DNA of 64,000 nucleotides, from contig DAHUXS010000002.1 of the NCBI GenBank assembly GCA_027306995.1, positions 1-64,000 on the forward strand, written 5' to 3'. Origin of the DNA: Lysobacter sp. GTDB taxonomy: Bacteria > Pseudomonadota > Gammaproteobacteria > Xanthomonadales > Xanthomonadaceae. The notes under the pieces are model-generated. The model did no database searches. It was not told where the DNA came from and worked only from the letters and a program-made list of their open reading frames with translations. Shown one piece after another: positions 63,562 through 64,000 of the stretch; the stretch's first letter is position 1; every line of letters begins with the position of its first letter. The position numbers were made by a program, and so were the translations under genes.

Positions 63562-64000
63562 GGCTGTGCGAGCGCCGCCTGTTGCGCGGCGAACAATTGG
63601 CGACAACCGGCTTCGCCCAGCGCGAGCAGGGCATCGAGTTCGTCGCGGCGGAAGGCATGGCCTTCGGCCGTGCCCTGCAGTTCGATGAAACCGCCGCCGT
63701 CGTTCATCACCAGGTTCATGTCGGTGTCGCAGGTGCTGTCTTCGGCGTAATCGAGATCGAGCACCGGCACGCCGCGCCAGATGCCGACCGACACCGCGGC
63801 AATCGCGCCGACGATCGGCGAGCGACCGTTCGCAAGCTTGATCGCCCGTGAATCGACCAGCGTCTGCACCGCATCGACCAGCGCGACATAGGCGCCGGTG
63901 ATCGCCGCGGTGCGGGTGCCGCCATCGGCCTGCAGGACGTCGCAGTCGAGGGTGATGGTGTGTTCGCCCAGCGCCTTGCGATCGACGCAGGCACGCAATG
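63558..64000 (-). CDS. rph: Ribonuclease PH, C-terminal part (start outside window)
   Basis: About 147 residues of the C-terminal part of a phosphorolytic 3'-5' exoribonuclease that trims tRNA 3' ends. [56 protein letters not shown] and [16 protein letters not shown] are canonical. The reading frame is open to the window edge, so the 5' end is missing. It is first gene of the rph-rdgB-hemW set. Confidence 0.95.
   Translation of the reverse strand, partial: LRACVDRKALGEHTITLDCDVLQADGGTRTAAITGAYVALVDAVQTLVDSRAIKLANGRSPIVGAIAAVSVGIWRGVPVLDLDYAEDSTCDTDMNLVMNDGGGFIELQGTAEGHAFRRDELDALLALGEAGCRQLFAAQQAALAQP

Overview
The window looks like the chromosome of a high-GC gammaproteobacterium of the order Lysobacterales (Xanthomonadales), probably a Lysobacter or Luteimonas-like member of the Lysobacteraceae. 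The evidence is the gene order (lptM-dapF-DUF484-xerC-hslVU; mreBCD-mrdA-rodA-mltB-rlpA-dacC-DUF493-lipB-lipA), the HslV N-terminus starting [14 protein letters not shown] as in Xanthomonas, the algR-hemC pair, and many exported peptidases and DUF5916/TonB-type outer-membrane proteins. Nearly all of it is ordinary, densely packed core chromosome. I see no insertion sequence, CRISPR array, prophage or tRNA.

Layout. 1-1390: 3' half of a 23S rRNA, a 5S rRNA and two tandem terminators, the end of an rrn operon. 1450-8964: lytic transglycosylase, sugar dehydrogenase lipoprotein, HAD phosphatase, small exported proteins, carboxylesterase, AlgR-like regulator, hemC and a WYL regulator. 9041-13263: two S9 peptidases in tandem. 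13300-17931: lptM-dapF-DUF484-xerC and the hslVU heat-shock protease with a candidate sigma-32 promoter. 17978-24923: cupin, CLC chloride transporter with CBS domains, exported HExxH protein, AraC regulator and a divergent TonB receptor. 24974-28493: a small accessory island flanked by strong terminators. It holds an XRE regulator with two palindromic operators in front, a 181-aa protein with an NHLP-type leader-like motif, and a 727-aa protein that resembles the TULIP/P47 class and has a cysteine-rich tail. 28514-36053: FucP-like transporter, ubiE, DUF5916 outer-membrane protein, M1 aminopeptidase lipoprotein. 36069-48787: PfkB kinase, then the rod-shape and peptidoglycan cluster running into lipoate synthesis. 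48948-56409: Prc protease, Lrp regulator, two EamA-type exporters, lipoprotein, PepQ, secreted alpha/beta hydrolase. 56421-61742: a DUF1631-PilZ gene pair present twice in tandem. 61808-64000: hemW-rdgB-rph, with rph cut by the window edge.

How the genes work together. The largest unit is cell-wall growth: MreB/C/D position the PBP2-RodA synthase, MltB and RlpA trim glycan, and the PBP5-type DacC trims stem peptides. The slt-like enzyme at the start, LptM, DapF (meso-diaminopimelate) and Prc also bear on the envelope. HslVU, Prc, two S9 enzymes, an M1 enzyme and PepQ make the window rich in proteolysis.

The most unusual observations are three. One is the 25-28.5 kb island. The second is a shared promoter layout in which a -10-like hexamer ends exactly six bases before ATG at six genes, which predicts leaderless mRNAs. 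The third is a pair of large inverted repeats, one directly before the DUF5916 start and one filling the dacC-DUF493 gap.
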